Assembly: GCF_000801105.2 (NCBI RefSeq)
Contig: NC_079514.1
Location: forward strand, 13,556,293 to 13,620,292
Length of the DNA stretch: 64,000 nucleotides
Direction: 5' to 3'
Origin: Raphanus sativus
Lineage: Eukaryota; Streptophyta; Magnoliopsida; Brassicales; Brassicaceae
The position numbers were made by a program, and so were the translations under genes. How positions within the stretch are numbered: the first letter of the stretch is position 1; each line of letters begins with the position of its first letter. Below are positions 1 through 13,800 of this stretch, piece after piece. Below the pieces are notes generated by a model. That model saw nothing but the letters and a program-made list of their open reading frames with translations, was not told the origin of the DNA and made no database searches.

Positions 1-11
1 TGATCTCTCAC

Positions 12-1052
12 TTGTATCTGGGATTGCAATAGGTTGTATCCAAATACAGCACGTGAACTCGTCGGTTAAAGAGGAGAGGATGAGTTTGCATCTGTTCAGA
101 AGCCCTGAAATCTCCAGTATGCAGATAACATGTTCCATCCAAGAGACGGAAGTGAATGAGGGCAGCACCAGGGCAATGATTAGCTTCGATTAAAGTGACT
201 TTGACTCCATTAATAGTGTACTCAACATCTAGCTCCAACGGATGGATAAACCTACAAACACACAGAGAATCAACTAAAGACACAAAGTTGAAAGGATAAA
301 TGATAGGAAAAAGAACTGACGAGGGATTAACAGAGAGACTAAGTCTGAGAAGACGACTAGTGAGGGAGGAGCAGTAAATGGGACCATGAGACCAGGATTT
401 AGTGAGGCCAATGTAATGATCAGCGTGAAAGTGAGTAAGGAAGTAAGCAGAACAGCCTTGAACACAACCGTAGCGAAAGGCATCCACAGTAAACGGTGTT
501 CCTGGCAGATAATCACACAGATTGGCAAAGAGAGAAGCAGACTTGTGCAAATGAATGAGGAAGAAGAGTAAGAGGACCTGGAAGTTTCTTGTAAAAAGGG
601 CACTGTCGAGGCGTGTCATTGGCCCATGGAGAGTCTCTAAGTCTCTTTCCTGAAGCAGTAGTCGTTGTCTTTTTGGACGAAGAGGAAGAAGAAGCAGGTG
701 AAGTGGTGGAAGGAGAGGGCTTTTGTAAACCCCAGACCTGAAACAAGTCAGTTTGTTTCGTTGTCTTATTCTTCATCTTAGTCTCAGGAGGAGTAGACTT
801 CTGCAAACCCCAAACCTGAAACAAGTCTGCTTGTTTCATCTTTTTCTTACTCTCAGGAGTAATAATCTCTTCAACTTCTTCCAACAAACAAGACCAATCA
901 GAACCAGCCTTGTAGAAATCAGAAGCAAAACCCTCTTCATCTTCTTCAATAACACCATCTTCATAGAAACTAAACCCCTCTTCTTCCTCTTCTTCTCGAA
1001 TACCGTCGTTAAAACGAGAACCAAAACCGTCGTCTTCATCAAAAGCATCCAT
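12..1052 (-). CDS. SNM1: SNM1-like DNA cross-link repair nuclease, 3' part outside window
   Basis: This is the N-terminal part of a plant SNM1 protein, a nuclear metallo-beta-lactamase/beta-CASP exonuclease family member acting in interstrand cross-link and oxidative damage repair. I read exons at 578-1052, 321-501 and 12-251, with introns of 76 and 69 bp bounded by GT-AG. The last exon breaks at a donor (AA|gtgaga) and the gene runs off the left edge. The start codon at 1052 follows the Arabidopsis protein (MDAFDEDDGFGS). An acidic N-terminus contains two copies of DLFVWGLQK-like text (DLFQVWGLQK), then CPFYKKLPG, then the metal-binding motif HFHADHY and the later EANHCPGA and HTGDFR motifs typical of the nuclease fold. 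The beta-CASP half is not in the window. It is divergently arranged with the NIPA gene and looks intact as far as it goes. Confidence 0.9.
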
Positions 1053-1797
1053 TTTTATTAATGTTTGTGAGATGAGATAAAGAAAGGTCAAAAGGGTCAA
1101 ACTTTGCGTTTTTTAACCCGCCCAAACCCAAAGGATGCTACTTTTGGCGATTGAGTGTCGGCTAGAGAGAGGAGAGAGAGAGTGAGTGTAATAAAAATGG
1201 TAAAAAAGAAAAGCCCAACAAAACGTGAGGAGCAGAAACAAGACAGATAATAAACACACACACACAAAGGGGGAGGGGGGCCCAAACCATAGATCGAATT
1301 CGAATCTCATCCTCCATCGTCCTCGTCTTCTTGCTTGAACCCGTCACCGTCGTTGGGAAATTTCTCTCGGCGATTGGGACCTTCCTTCCCCTTACGAAAA
1401 ATCAAACCTTTACTTTCCATTTGAGAGAAAAGATCCAATTTTTATTCTTCCTTCTGCTCGACGCCTTTCTGTTTGGTCAAAAGCTAAATCTAAAACCATT
1501 TTAAAAAAAAATCATTTTCTTGTTGGGAGAGGAGGACTTGTAATCTGCTCTGCTGTTAGAGAACCAATCTGGATCTGAAGAAGAAGAAGAAGAAGCTCTT
1601 CTCTACCGTCTTCAATTGTATATGCTAAATCCCCGACAAGTCTTTCTTTATTGTTTGATCTCTCTGTCAACGAATCAAGAAACATCTGATCTCTTTTCTT
1701 GCAGATTTCGAAGGCTTAACAAGATCACATGAGAGCCTGATTGCTCCAAAGTTTGCAGCTTTTTAGATGATCCTTTAACTGATTCATTAAAAACATT
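1053..1797. promoter_or_regulatory. shared upstream region of SNM1 and NIPA genes
   Basis: About 745 bp separate two divergent genes. The stretch holds CT/GA-rich tracts and a short CA repeat near 1257-1266. A pyrimidine tract followed by gcag at 1701-1704 looks like a 3' splice site, so the NIPA transcript probably has a 5' UTR intron; that is inference. No convincing TATA box was found for either gene. Confidence 0.4.
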
Positions 1798-4104
1798 ATG
1801 GGAGAGTGGGTCATCGGAGCTTTCATCAATATTTTTGGAAGCGTTGCTATCAATTTCGGCACTAACCTTCTCAAATTGGGTCATAATGAGGTCTCCATTT
1901 CCCCCCCCCCCTCACCCCCAATTTATACTCTTTCCTCTTTTACATTTTCACCTTACTTTGTTGTGTATTTGTCAGAGAGAGAGGTTAGCTTTACAGGATG
2001 GTGGTGGAGGAAAGACTCCCTTGAAGCCCATTATTCATTTTCAGACATGGAGAGTTGGTATTGCTTTGGGTCTTTAAACCTTTTTCCCCCCGCCCTTATA
2101 AGGAAGCTAGTTCTGAGCCTTAATTGTTGTTGTTGTTGGAAACTTAACAGGGATCCTTGTCTTTCTTCTTGGGAACTGCCTCAATTTCATTTCCTTTGGT
2201 TATGCTGCTCAGGTAGAGACTCATTTGTTCCACACTCCCTTACTTTCATTACGCTTTCTCTTTTTGGTTTTCTTACCTTTTACTCACTCTCTTGTTGGCA
2301 GTCTCTTCTAGCAGCTCTCGGATCCATTCAATTTGTATCCAACATAGCGTTTGCTTATGTTGTGTTGAACAAAATGGTGACCGTCAAGTGCGTCACCACA
2401 ACTTTTAACAATACTGATTTACTTAATGCCTCTCTCTTCTAATATCTTTGGTATGCCTTTTGTCACAGAGTACTTGTTGCTACAGCCTTTATAGTTCTTG
2501 GAAACGTTTTCCTGGTAGCATTTGGTAATCATCAGTCACCAGGTAACTCTATTCTTGAACCGAATGGTCTTTTTTTCACAAGGCGTGACCTAATGCAAGT
2601 CTTATTTGCTCAGTTTTCACACCGGAACAGTTGGCAGAAAAATACAGCAACGTGACATTCTTAGTATACTGTGGGATTTTGATTCTAATCGTAGCTGTAA
2701 ACCATTTCCTCTATAGGTGAGTGAGTCTTGCATTTGAAACTCTACTCTTGCACTATCTTTCAACTCTCTGTCCTCTTTTCTTGATATCTCTTCTTTAATC
2801 GGAATATATTTCAGGAAGGGAGAAGTTTTGTTATCTATACGTGGACAAGAGATAAGCTCTTACTGGAAAATGTTGCTTCCCTTCTCATATGCTGTTGTCT
2901 CTGGCGCTATTGGATCATGTTCGGTTTTGTTCGCCAAGTCACTGTGAGTTGACTTTTCTCGAACAAACTGTGACTTCAAGTGCTAATATGAAATTTTATC
3001 TTGCAGCTCAAACTTGCTGAGATTGGCCATGTCTAGTAGCTATCAATTGCACAGCTGGTTCACATACTCTATGCTTCTTTTATTCCTCAGTACAGCTGGA
3101 TTCTGGGTAAAAAGCCTTAAAGCTTATGAAATTTGTGTCTGCTTTGTTGTGCCTTTGACGGATTGTAGTACTAAAGTAAAAATGTCTTTTATGTGCTTGT
3201 GCTGCAGATGACAAGATTAAATGAAGGATTGTCTCTATATGATGCAATTCTCATAGTTCCAATGTTTCAGATTGCTTGGACTTTCTTCTCCATCTGTACA
3301 GGATTCATCTACTTTCAAGAGTTTCAGGTTCATCTATTTACTTAAATTTTGATGCTATTCCTCTCTTTTCTTTGATTGGTTTGATCATCTTGTATCATCA
3401 CCAGGCTTACTATTTTCTTCTTCTTCGAACAGGTTTTCGATGCGTTAAGAACGACAATGTTCATATCAGGAATGCTGTGCGTATTCATAGGCATATCTTT
3501 ACTAGCACCTGATGATACAAGAGGCAACGAGTCAAAAGACAGCACCTCATCTCTTGACTCAATTGTGTCTTCTGACGTGCCATCCGAGGAGGACAGGTTG
3601 GTAACGCCTACTTGTTAGATCGTTAATTCATAAAGTTAGCTATATTTTGACATTTTGACACTTTTATCAACAGGTTGATATCACAATCGTCTGAAGATGG
3701 ACATAGCAAAGACACAAGAGTAGTTGTACAAGGAATGTATATGAAAGCAACTGATCTATTTGCCAAGACAAAGGTATCCCACAAAGCCAAAACATCTTCA
3801 CTAAGTAAAGCTTTATCAACAGTTACTAAAACAATTTTTTTTTAACTCTTCTTCTTCTTTGTTTTGTGTTGTGTTGTAGACTGCTTGTTTAGCGGCATTG
3901 GGCTTTGGGGAAGACTCCATAAACGCATCAGCTATTCTCGTGATGCCAATGGTGTCTTCGAAGATTACAGGGTTTAGAGGAAACGGACTGGAACGGGCGA
4001 AGATTCTGTCCATGAGAGGATCAGGATGGAGCAAACTAGCCATGGAAGAAGAAGGAACAAGAATGCTTGAAAAGACATCTCATCATCACCCTTCAAAGGC
4101 TTAA
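1798..4104 (+). CDS. NIPA-type magnesium transporter (DUF803), At3g26670-like
   Basis: This encodes a multi-pass membrane protein of the NIPA/DUF803 family, predicted Mg2+ transporters of endomembranes. I traced twelve exons: 1798-1890, 1976-2057, 2151-2212, 2302-2387, 2469-2542, 2614-2716, 2815-2943, 3007-3106, 3208-3327, 3433-3596, 3674-3773 and 3880-4104. Together they give 1338 nt, or 445 residues, with every junction GT-AG and in phase. The protein opens MGEWVIGAFINIFGSVAINF, the family's first membrane segment. It contains further hydrophobic segments (LLPFSYAVVSGAIGSC; SMLLLFLSTAGFW; YDAILIVPMFQIAWTFF). A hydrophilic tail with acidic and Ser-rich text and INASAILVMPMVSSK ends the protein. 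I believe the Arabidopsis counterpart is called NIPA8, but leave the symbol blank. It converges on GAPA, with 236 bp between the stop codons. Confidence 0.92.
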
Positions 4105-4340
4105 GTAGATTTAGTAAAAAGAAAAAAAAAACAGAGAGCTATTGAAAACAGTTTCTCAGGTACATTCTTTCTCTTTATCATATTATGGCTTTAGTAGCAA
4201 AAACCATTACACGCTTTTGTATTCTTGCAAAGAAAACAAAAAAACAAAATGTATAACATTACATCTCTGTATATTATTATTATTATTATTATTATCATTG
4301 TTTTGAGACCTGTTATAAAAAGTTTTGATTTCAATACATA

Positions 4341-5908
<1,568 letters not shown>

Positions 5909-5982
5909 GGTGACCAGACAGGATCAAAGTTTAAGGTTGTAACAGCAGATGAAAGAAGGAAGATGTGAAGGAGAGAGGTGGT

Positions 5983-5993
5983 AATATATATAG
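5983..5993 (-). promoter_or_regulatory. TATA box of GAPA
   Basis: On the minus strand, ctatatatatt lies about 75-85 bp upstream of the GAPA start codon, a normal place for a TATA box with a short leader. Further upstream, at about 6053-6062, the minus strand reads caaatgagta. It resembles the Gap box (CAAATGAARA) described for light-regulated Gap genes but does not match it fully. Confidence 0.5.
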
Positions 5994-6024
5994 TAAAAGG
6001 AAGTGATGAAGAGTTGGAAGGCAA

Positions 6025-6712
6025 AGAAGATTAGATTTTGGATAGCTTTTGCTACTCATTTGTATGGTTGTGGTGATGATCAAATATCACTCTCTTTGTA
6101 CTCTTCTCACACGTTTGTATGATCACATTTTCACAAGTCTCTTCAACGTGTCTGTGTGGTCATGGTCAAATATAGATAACGCTTTTAATTGACATTTACT
6201 ACTTTTTATAGTATTTTCTTTTAAGATACAGTAACATTTTATAAATTGATACATAATATATGAATAATTTGTTTTTTTTATCAAATTAGATCATTGTAAA
6301 ATATAACAAAATTTAATTTTAATATAATTTTATTGATATCATATAATAGTTTCTGCATAAAATTTATCTAACATAAATAATAATTATATTTTCAAAGTGG
6401 TTTTTTCTAACTTTTTTATTCCCTTAAAACATTTCCTTATTATTTTTAGAATTGCATTTAAAATGCATTTACATATTTAAATATATATCTATAATATACT
6501 AGAAACATCAAATAAACAAAAGGATGAAAATCAAATATATAGATTTAAATAATATATAAATTGTGCAATATATACTTATTTTAAATAGTAATTAAAATTT
6601 ATAAATTTAGAGACGAATTTTTAATTGAAAATCAAATTTTAAAAAAATATTCATTAAATTAAAAAAAAATATAAATTTTAAAGTTTAATATTTATAGAAT
6701 TTTTTACTGTAA
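6025..6712. other. AT-rich intergenic region, no gene seen
   Basis: The first 150 bp is GAPA promoter. The rest is very AT-rich, with no repeat ends or ORF that I can support. In Arabidopsis a WD40 gene (LWD2, At3g26640) lies between GAPA and the PPR gene; no remnant of it is visible here. Confidence 0.5.
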
Positions 6713-6841
6713 ATGTTTTCACTGAAACGACGTAGTTCACGTCCGAGTCTCTTCTCCTGCTTCATCACCATCCACACACGATCGATCAATCGAGGAGAGA
6801 GGGAGAGAGAGAGAAACCGGTGGATTCCCATCAACCCCACC

Positions 6842-8197
6842 ATGACGGCTCCGTCGCCGTCTCCCCCACCAAACCTCCTCCTCTCTCCTCCCCACTTCCT
6901 CCCCGACAAAGCCTCCTTCCTCCTCAAAACATGCTCAAACTTCCCCCAACTCAAACAAATCCACGCCAAAATCATCCGCCACCACCTCTCCAACGACCAG
7001 CTCCTCGCTCGCCACCTCATCTCCCTCTCTTCCTCCTTCGGACAAACCAACTACGCCTCCCTCGTCTTCCGCCACCTCCCCTCCCCTTCCACTTTCACCT
7101 GGAACCTCACGATAAGATCCCTCTCCCTCAACAACAAGCCCCGCGAAGCTCTCCTCCTCTTCCTCCTCATGCTCACGATCCACCCCCACCTCGATAAATT
7201 CACGCTCCCGTTCGTAATCAAAGCTTGCCTCGCTGAATCCTCGCTCCGGTTTGGTACGCAAGTACACGGTTTAGCTGTCAAAACCGGTTTGGTCTCTGAC
7301 GTGTTCTTGCAAAACACTCTAATGGATCTTTACTTCAAGTCTCGGAGACCTGATTGTGGTCGCAAGGTGTTCGATGAAATGCCTGGGAGAAACATCGTTT
7401 CGTGGACGACCATGCTTTACGGTCTTGTCTCTAATGAAAGATTAGATGATGCGGAGGTTGTGTTCAGACGAATGCCGACGAGGAACGTCGTCTCGTGGAC
7501 CGCGATGATCGCCGCTTACGTCAAGAACCGGAGACCCGACGAGGCGTTCCAGCTTTTCAGGAGGATGCAGGTTGATGACGTGGAGCCTAATGAGTTCACG
7601 TTGGTTAGTATGCTGCAAGCTTCGACTCAGCTTGGGAGCTTGTCTATGGGGAGATGGGTTCATGACTATGCTTATAAAAACGGGTTCTCGCAGCTTGATT
7701 GTTTCCTTGGGACTGCTTTGATTGATATGTATAGTAAATGTGGGAGCTTGGAGGATGCGAGGAGAGTGTTTGATGTGATGGAGAGTAGGAGGAGTTTAGC
7801 GACTTGGAACTCGATGATTACGAGCTTGGGGGTTCATGGTTTGGGGGAACAGGCTTTGTCTCTGTTTGAGGAGATGGAAGATGAAGAAGGTGTTGAACCA
7901 GATGCTATCACTTTTGTTGGTGTGTTGTCTGCTTGTGCGAATACTGGGAATGTGAAAGATGGTTTGAGGTACTTTATACGAATGATCTATGTTTACGGTA
8001 TCACACCTATTCAAGAACATAGTTCCTGTATGATCCAACTGTTGGAGCAAGCCCTGGAAGTGAACAAAGTTGATTTTATGGATTCTGATCCAAACATCAA
8101 CACTTCATTTGAAGTAGAAAGCACAGAGGGAGTGAACGAAAGGCTTGATAGTTGGAGCCAACATCACATTACGTTCTCCAAGTGGGATGCAGACTGA
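6842..8197 (+). CDS. pentatricopeptide repeat protein, At3g26630-like
   Basis: This is an intronless PPR protein of 451 residues, an organelle RNA-binding family; the Arabidopsis relative is annotated as chloroplastic. An in-frame ATG at 6713 would add 43 residues, but they are unlike the family start. I therefore use the ATG at 6842 (MTAPSPSPPPNLL), which matches the known length of about 455. PPR motifs run through most of the protein; recognisable cores are TWNLTIRSLSL, KVFDEMPGRNIVSWTTMLYG, RNVVSWTAMIAAYVKNRRPD, CFLGTALIDMYSKCGSLEDA and LATWNSMITSLGVHG. The alternating spacing suggests the PLS class, but no E or DYW domain follows. The last 70 residues are acidic and non-repeat. The first 300 codons are C-rich and the later ones G-rich, which is an uneven base composition for one exon. 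Confidence 0.93.
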   Translation: MTAPSPSPPPNLLLSPPHFLPDKASFLLKTCSNFPQLKQIHAKIIRHHLSNDQLLARHLISLSSSFGQTNYASLVFRHLPSPSTFTWNLTIRSLSLNNKPREALLLFLLMLTIHPHLDKFTLPFVIKACLAESSLRFGTQVHGLAVKTGLVSDVFLQNTLMDLYFKSRRPDCGRKVFDEMPGRNIVSWTTMLYGLVSNERLDDAEVVFRRMPTRNVVSWTAMIAAYVKNRRPDEAFQLFRRMQVDDVEPNEFTLVSMLQASTQLGSLSMGRWVHDYAYKNGFSQLDCFLGTALIDMYSKCGSLEDARRVFDVMESRRSLATWNSMITSLGVHGLGEQALSLFEEMEDEEGVEPDAITFVGVLSACANTGNVKDGLRYFIRMIYVYGITPIQEHSSCMIQLLEQALEVNKVDFMDSDPNINTSFEVESTEGVNERLDSWSQHHITFSKWDAD

Positions 8198-8607
8198 TTT
8201 TGAAGGTTTTTTTTTGTTTTGTGCAACACTGATTTTGAAGGTTAAGTGTCTCTTGTCATATAATTTTTTTCCTATTTTAAACAGATTCATATGCTGTCTT
8301 TGTAACTATACAAATATAGTTCATGTCTTAGCTCTCATGTTTACTTGAAAATGTTCCATAATTGTAGAACGTAGAAAAATGAAGTTGTATTTGGAGTTTT
8401 ATGGTCTTAAATATAGACAGTTATATATTATGAGTTTGGTTGTGTATTTCTCAAGACAATCATTAACTTTGCAACCTTCATTGAAGTCTTATTTGAAACT
8501 TCCTGAGACCAGCATTGTTTTAACAACAGGCATACAAAGATAATAGAATCAATCAGAAACAGAGATTTTTATTCGAAAAATTATAGATGAAACTGCGATA
8601 GATAGTA

Positions 8608-9068
8608 TTACATAAATTCAGAGATTTGTGTTTGGCTATGTTTGGCTTGAGCAACAGCAATCTGAGCTTGAGTTCTGGCCAAAAGAGTTTGGGTTTTCTG
8701 AATTTGAGTTTGGAGTAAAGAAATAATCCCAACACATCCATAAACAGGATCTTCTACTCTGCATTTTGCTTCAAAAGACAAAGATTCCACTGCTTCAGCT
8801 CTTGTCTGAACAGGAAGTTGCTGTCAAAAGATCCACCATCAATATTTTAATACATCAATGTTATCTTAGATAGGGATTTAGAACAGATACAGATACACAC
8901 AAAGAGTTTATATACCTGAAGCATTTTGGAAACGTTTCCAGCACCATAGATTCTGTGGATACATGCAAATTTATCAGGATCACTTGGAGGGAAATAAGGT
9001 GAGAAAATGCAATCTTTTGGACATCTTCTTCTCAGATATTTGCAAGCAGCACATCTTTTAGGATTCAT
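8608..9068 (-). CDS. LBD23: LOB-domain transcription factor
   Basis: This is a short, plant-specific LATERAL ORGAN BOUNDARIES domain DNA-binding protein. Exon 1 (8916-9068) encodes 51 residues and exon 2 (8608-8820) encodes 70, giving 121 residues. That is the size of the Arabidopsis tandem relatives LBD23 and LBD24. The zinc-finger-like C block is present as C-AA-C-6-C-3-C (CAACKYLRRRCPKDC), followed by the FACIHRIYGAGNVSKMLQ GAS block. Exon 2 carries a leucine-zipper-like stretch around VYGCVGIISLLQTQIQ. There is almost nothing beyond the LOB domain. I assign LBD23 rather than LBD24 because it sits next to the PPR and polygalacturonase genes, as At3g26620 does; the two proteins are too alike to separate by eye. 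A second copy (LBD24) is not present between GAPA and NIPA. Confidence 0.85.
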
Positions 9069-9333
9069 TACAGATTTTCTGTCGAGAGACAAAAAAGATA
9101 CCAAAAGATTATGAAAATCTAAGAACAAGGATTTGGCTTATTTGTATTCTTCTTAGTTTCCTTCTCTTTTCCAATGATTCAACGGCTACTTTCCAGTTTA
9201 TGAAAATTTTGAGGACATTTACATAAGGTAAGATTATTAATGTTGATTTCTCATTGTGACTAATTAGTAGAATGTTACCGTTGAGTGTTTTTGTTAAAAC
9301 TTAAGAGGAAAAATCGTTGGTGCATTAATTCTC

Positions 9334-9418
9334 TTGACTAATCTCCTCGAAGTACTTCTCAGTCAGTTTCTTCTCCTGCATGAACTTCACATCAGAGAGC
9401 TCAATCGCTTGGTTGAAA
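9334..9418 (-). pseudogene. relic of eRF1 (peptide chain release factor 1-3)
   Basis: The minus strand encodes about 28 residues, FNQAIELSDVKFMQEKKL followed by TEKYFEEISQ. This corresponds to the central region of eukaryotic release factor 1 (family text FNQAIELS...NVKFIQEKKL...KYFEEISQDTGKY). About four residues are lost after IELS, and a stop codon follows two codons after ISQ. No other eRF1 segment is recognisable nearby. In Arabidopsis eRF1-3 (At3g26618) sits exactly here, between LBD23 and the polygalacturonase gene, so this is a fractionation remnant rather than a functional gene. Confidence 0.75.
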
Positions 9419-10808
9419 CATGAAACCATTCTTTCACAACCCTCTTTGTTTATTTCATCAAATCACACCATCAATATTGCGTATGAAATAAATATTACAT
9501 GCATTTAGAAAGCAAAACTTTATTGTAAGCGATATATGTATATCATGCATGTAATATGGATTGTTCATAACTAGTTAAATTGATTAGGTCTTTGGAAGAA
9601 TGATGGGCCTTTTAGTTTTCTATGTGAGTTAAGTGGGCTTTCTCTTTGGTTCTTCAGCCTTCTATTTTTCTATGATTTTGTACTCACTAAAAAGGAATAA
9701 AGGGAAAGAAAAAACGAATTAAAAAGAGATGTCACATGCGCGTGCGGCATAGATTTTGATTAAAGAGAGCCGAAATGGACGGTGAAGACACTCTATCACT
9801 CTCATCTTCAGCCTCACATCACTTATGACTTTTGTAGAGATTCTCACTTCAAATATTTATTTTTACATTATCTCTACAATCTTGTATCGATGGATGATCA
9901 TTGTTATATTAAAAGTTAGGTTTCGTGGTTAGTAGCCATAAAACTATAGGAGGAAATGTGGTCTTTCCACCAAAGCCAAAGTATTATCACTCGGTTCTAC
10001 CTCCACTAACAAATTATTCTAAAGTCTAAACCTCCTTTTTGTTTGTAGCTTTTAAGGAAATTAAAGGTCTTTGTGTAATTGTTTTTGCGAATATTCTTTC
10101 AGTTCTGTGTTCTGAAGCCTCTTTTCTTTTGCCATTTCAATTTATTCACATTTTACCTTAAAGCATTCTCTAGTCTACTTCTCTTCATACATAATCTCAA
10201 CCTTCTAATTTAAATGTGTTATATGAAAAAGTTTCAAATTCACTTCACAGTTAGGTGTATTTTGATATACCAACTAGTTCATTAACATATAATAAAAGAC
10301 GGCTATCTTAATCGACATATTACAAATTATGGACAGTATTTTGGACAATTAAACATGCTATCTTTAGTTTACCTTTATATCTCCATAAAATTATTATTGA
10401 TGGTGAATTAGTAATATACTAGTAAAAACTACTTCTACTTTTTTGTTAAAAAGTTCATGCAACCATAAAAATTAAAATTTGTAAGAAAATAATGTTAAAT
10501 GTTTATTACAAGCAATAAGTAATACTATCAAACCTCCGAAATTGCAATCATACATCATAACACTACAGAGAAAAAAAAGCTGAAACAAGAGCCATCACCT
10601 TCTCACATCCACAAAAAGGTGGAGAAGGGAAGCAAAAAGAAACATCATGATCTCCCAAAATAACACAATTTTAAATAAAACATATGCCAAACACAGGTAC
10701 CTATAGGGATAGAACCGGTGGCATAACTGATCTAAAAAATCTTATCATCTCTAGCACAAAAAAGATATATAACATCTTTTGGGATAGTGGAATAACCCTT
10801 AATTTCTA
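9419..10808. other. AT-rich intergenic region
   Basis: I see no gene or clear repeat boundary here. The right end (about 10500-10808) is the 3' flank of the polygalacturonase gene on the minus strand. Confidence 0.45.
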
Positions 10809-13800
10809 TTAAGGGTTTTGTAAAGGGCAAAGCTTTTCTTGGGAAGAAGCTATAAATCTCTTGGGATAATAACCATCAATATTACTCTTCTTCAAGCAAT
10901 AACCAATGCTTGAAGGAACCAAAGGCCCTTGTGTTTTGCCGTATGAGTTCCAACACAAAGCGTGTTGCTGTTGATGAGTTTGTAACCCTCTGATTCCTCC
11001 GGAAGGTCTTAACCTTATATCCATTAGATCGACGTCCATACATGGTACGTTGTTGCTGCACGCAATACGTACCGGTTGTGCCGTGAAACTACCAACGATG
11101 TTGTTGTATTTGACGTCCGAAATTGATACTGCGCCCGTCTGATTCTTACACTTGGACTTATCGCAGTAATATTGGTCTATTACTATCGGTACTTGCACGT
11201 CTTTTACTTGTATGTTTGAGAATGTTAGGTTCTTGACAACCCCTAGTCCTCCCTGTGGATAGAAATTCCACGTCATTCACCGAAAACTTAAATGTAATTT
11301 TGTTTTTATATATGAAATTTTGTTGATAATTGAATAAAAATGAACTAAACCATATATACACAAACATGAATGTTCAATTATAATGTGAATGTGATACATA
11401 TCTTTGTGATATAAATATAACAGACGTACCTGCCAAGTCTTGATTCGAACACCAGCAAGAGTGTTCTGTATTGAGATATCCTCAACAATGATATCAGACA
11501 CACATGCAACAGTTTCATCTTTTCCCAGACTTCCTATGCTGTGATAACAAAAAAAAATCAGTAAGGCTGAAAGGAAAACAAAATATTTTGTATATATAGA
11601 TATATATATATATATATATTTTTTTTTTTGTGTGTAAACCTGATGCCATGGCCAGGGCCACAACTAATGTGGTGAATATGTACATTGGAGGAGCCAGTTT
11701 GAATGGATACACAGTCATCTCCTGTAGAATAAAAGGCATTGCTTATTATACAAAATTCGGAATTTTTAACTCTAGAACCAATGTTTACCCGTGTATATGC
11801 ATATGTAATAGTATATAACTAATAATTTTTTTTAAAGGTTATTAATTATGATTTGGGTTTAGCATTTAAGTACGTTTAGAATCTCTGGTGTTTACACATT
11901 TAGAATCTTCGGTCCACGCATATATCTTAATATGTCTATAATTCTTTTGGGGTCTAAACGTCTATAAATTTTTACAATAAATTAAAGAAAAGAGAGCTTT
12001 TTCGTTCTGCATGCTTGCTTGTTTGCATAAAAAGTTAGTTTGGGTGACAGTTATACCGTTAAGTGTTGTTGCCAATGATGTCTTTTCCTGTTTTGTGTCT
12101 TTATTTTATAGGAATTCTTTTAAAAAGTTTTTACATTACTTAACTCTTTTTTTTACTAATATTCATTTCACTTTGGCGATACAACGTGGCGACCACTATA
12201 TGTTCAATTTTATTTTTAGTCATTTATGTAATTCAAAATTTTAACTGCATAATGAGTCGCATAATATTGGAGCAATGCCACGCTAGAAGGCAGATCAAAC
12301 TCCAATTCATATGTCATTCCATATGCAATAAGATATATGTCTATTATGTAGATTATCAATCATAATCACTAATAAAAAAACTAAAAGGTATCTATAATTA
12401 GCATATTGTATAAGTAATTGCTTAAGCTTAAGTGGACAAAAATACATCAAGATCTGTAATCTGATCCAGCTAATTTATTTGGTATAGAAAGATCATATGA
12501 AAGCTTCTCAATTTTGTAGTTTTTTGGTTAGATAAAAAGATGAAATCTGTATTAAAGGAATACTAGATTATGACGCGCGCTTTGGAAGCGCGGAATATTT
12601 TACGATGAAATTTTTTACTAATAACTTAACAAATATTTTGGTAATTTTTAAAGGGTGTATTTAAAATATTTTTGCATTTAAATCAGTGATTCTAAATTCA
12701 ACCCGATTGTGGTTATACCGGTTAATCTGGAGATCTGACAATTCAATTTAGGTTTTTAAAATATTCATATTAACAAAAATCACTAAAATTCGAGACTAAC
12801 CGATTGAATTGATGGATGGCCAATATGTAATCTCATTTGATTTAAATTGTAATAGTTTCATAATTTGTGATCTTATAATCCAAATTTTAAAGTTCATTAT
12901 TTTGCAATTTATGAAATTATGATGTTTCTACAAAATTTTAAAGAGAAAATGATAGATATAAAATATTAAGATTAATTATTGTATTGTTTGGAAACATTGA
13001 TAGTAGTATAAAATATATTGTTTGGAAACATTGATAGTAGTAAGAAATAAGTATATTGTTTGGAAACATGGATAGTAATATAAAGAAAATAATATTAATG
13101 ATTTAATGTAGTTTAACTATAAAGTATAAAGGTGTATTTAATTTAAAAACTTACAAAATAAATGTTAGGTCCAACATAATATTTCTGTTTTAATAAGATA
13201 GATTAGTTACATACCACAAGCGATGTTGGAGTGTTGAATCTCGACATTACGTGTGTTCTGGAGGTGGATGCCGTCGGTGTTAGGGCTATTCTCCGGCGAA
13301 GAGATCGTTATGTTGTTGACTTTGACTCCATCGGAATCATCAAACTTCAGGTGACACAATGGGCTGTTCACGATGCTTATGTCCCGGACCGTCACGTTAC
13401 CACTTGAATAAAACCTAAGCGCCTATGCGTATAAAATAAGCCAGTCAACAGGCTTACCAGTTTTACTTTTATATAAAATGTTACAATTAGTCTGATATAT
13501 ACTCACTGTTGGTTTCATTGGTGGGATATACTTATTTCTCTTCTGAAAAAGAAGACAAAAGCAACAAACAGTCATAAAGGCGTCTAAAGATACTTTTCAT
13601 TTAAATTAAACTTAATAATTTGGATTATTTAAGACATAAAATCTTAACTATATTTAAAAGTAAGGCTGGAATCTCTTGGTTTGAACCTCGTATCCGGGTT
13701 TTAAGTCCAATAATCTACTATGCTGTTTTAATACTGAAAATAAAAACGTACTTGAGTTTGATAATTGTCTAAGTTCCACCAGTTATAGCCACGAGCATCA

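Noticed and set aside
6713..6841. Longer PPR start at the upstream ATG
   Set aside because: The extra 43 residues (with RERERER-type text) come from 5' UTR-like purine repeats and are absent from the remembered Arabidopsis protein.
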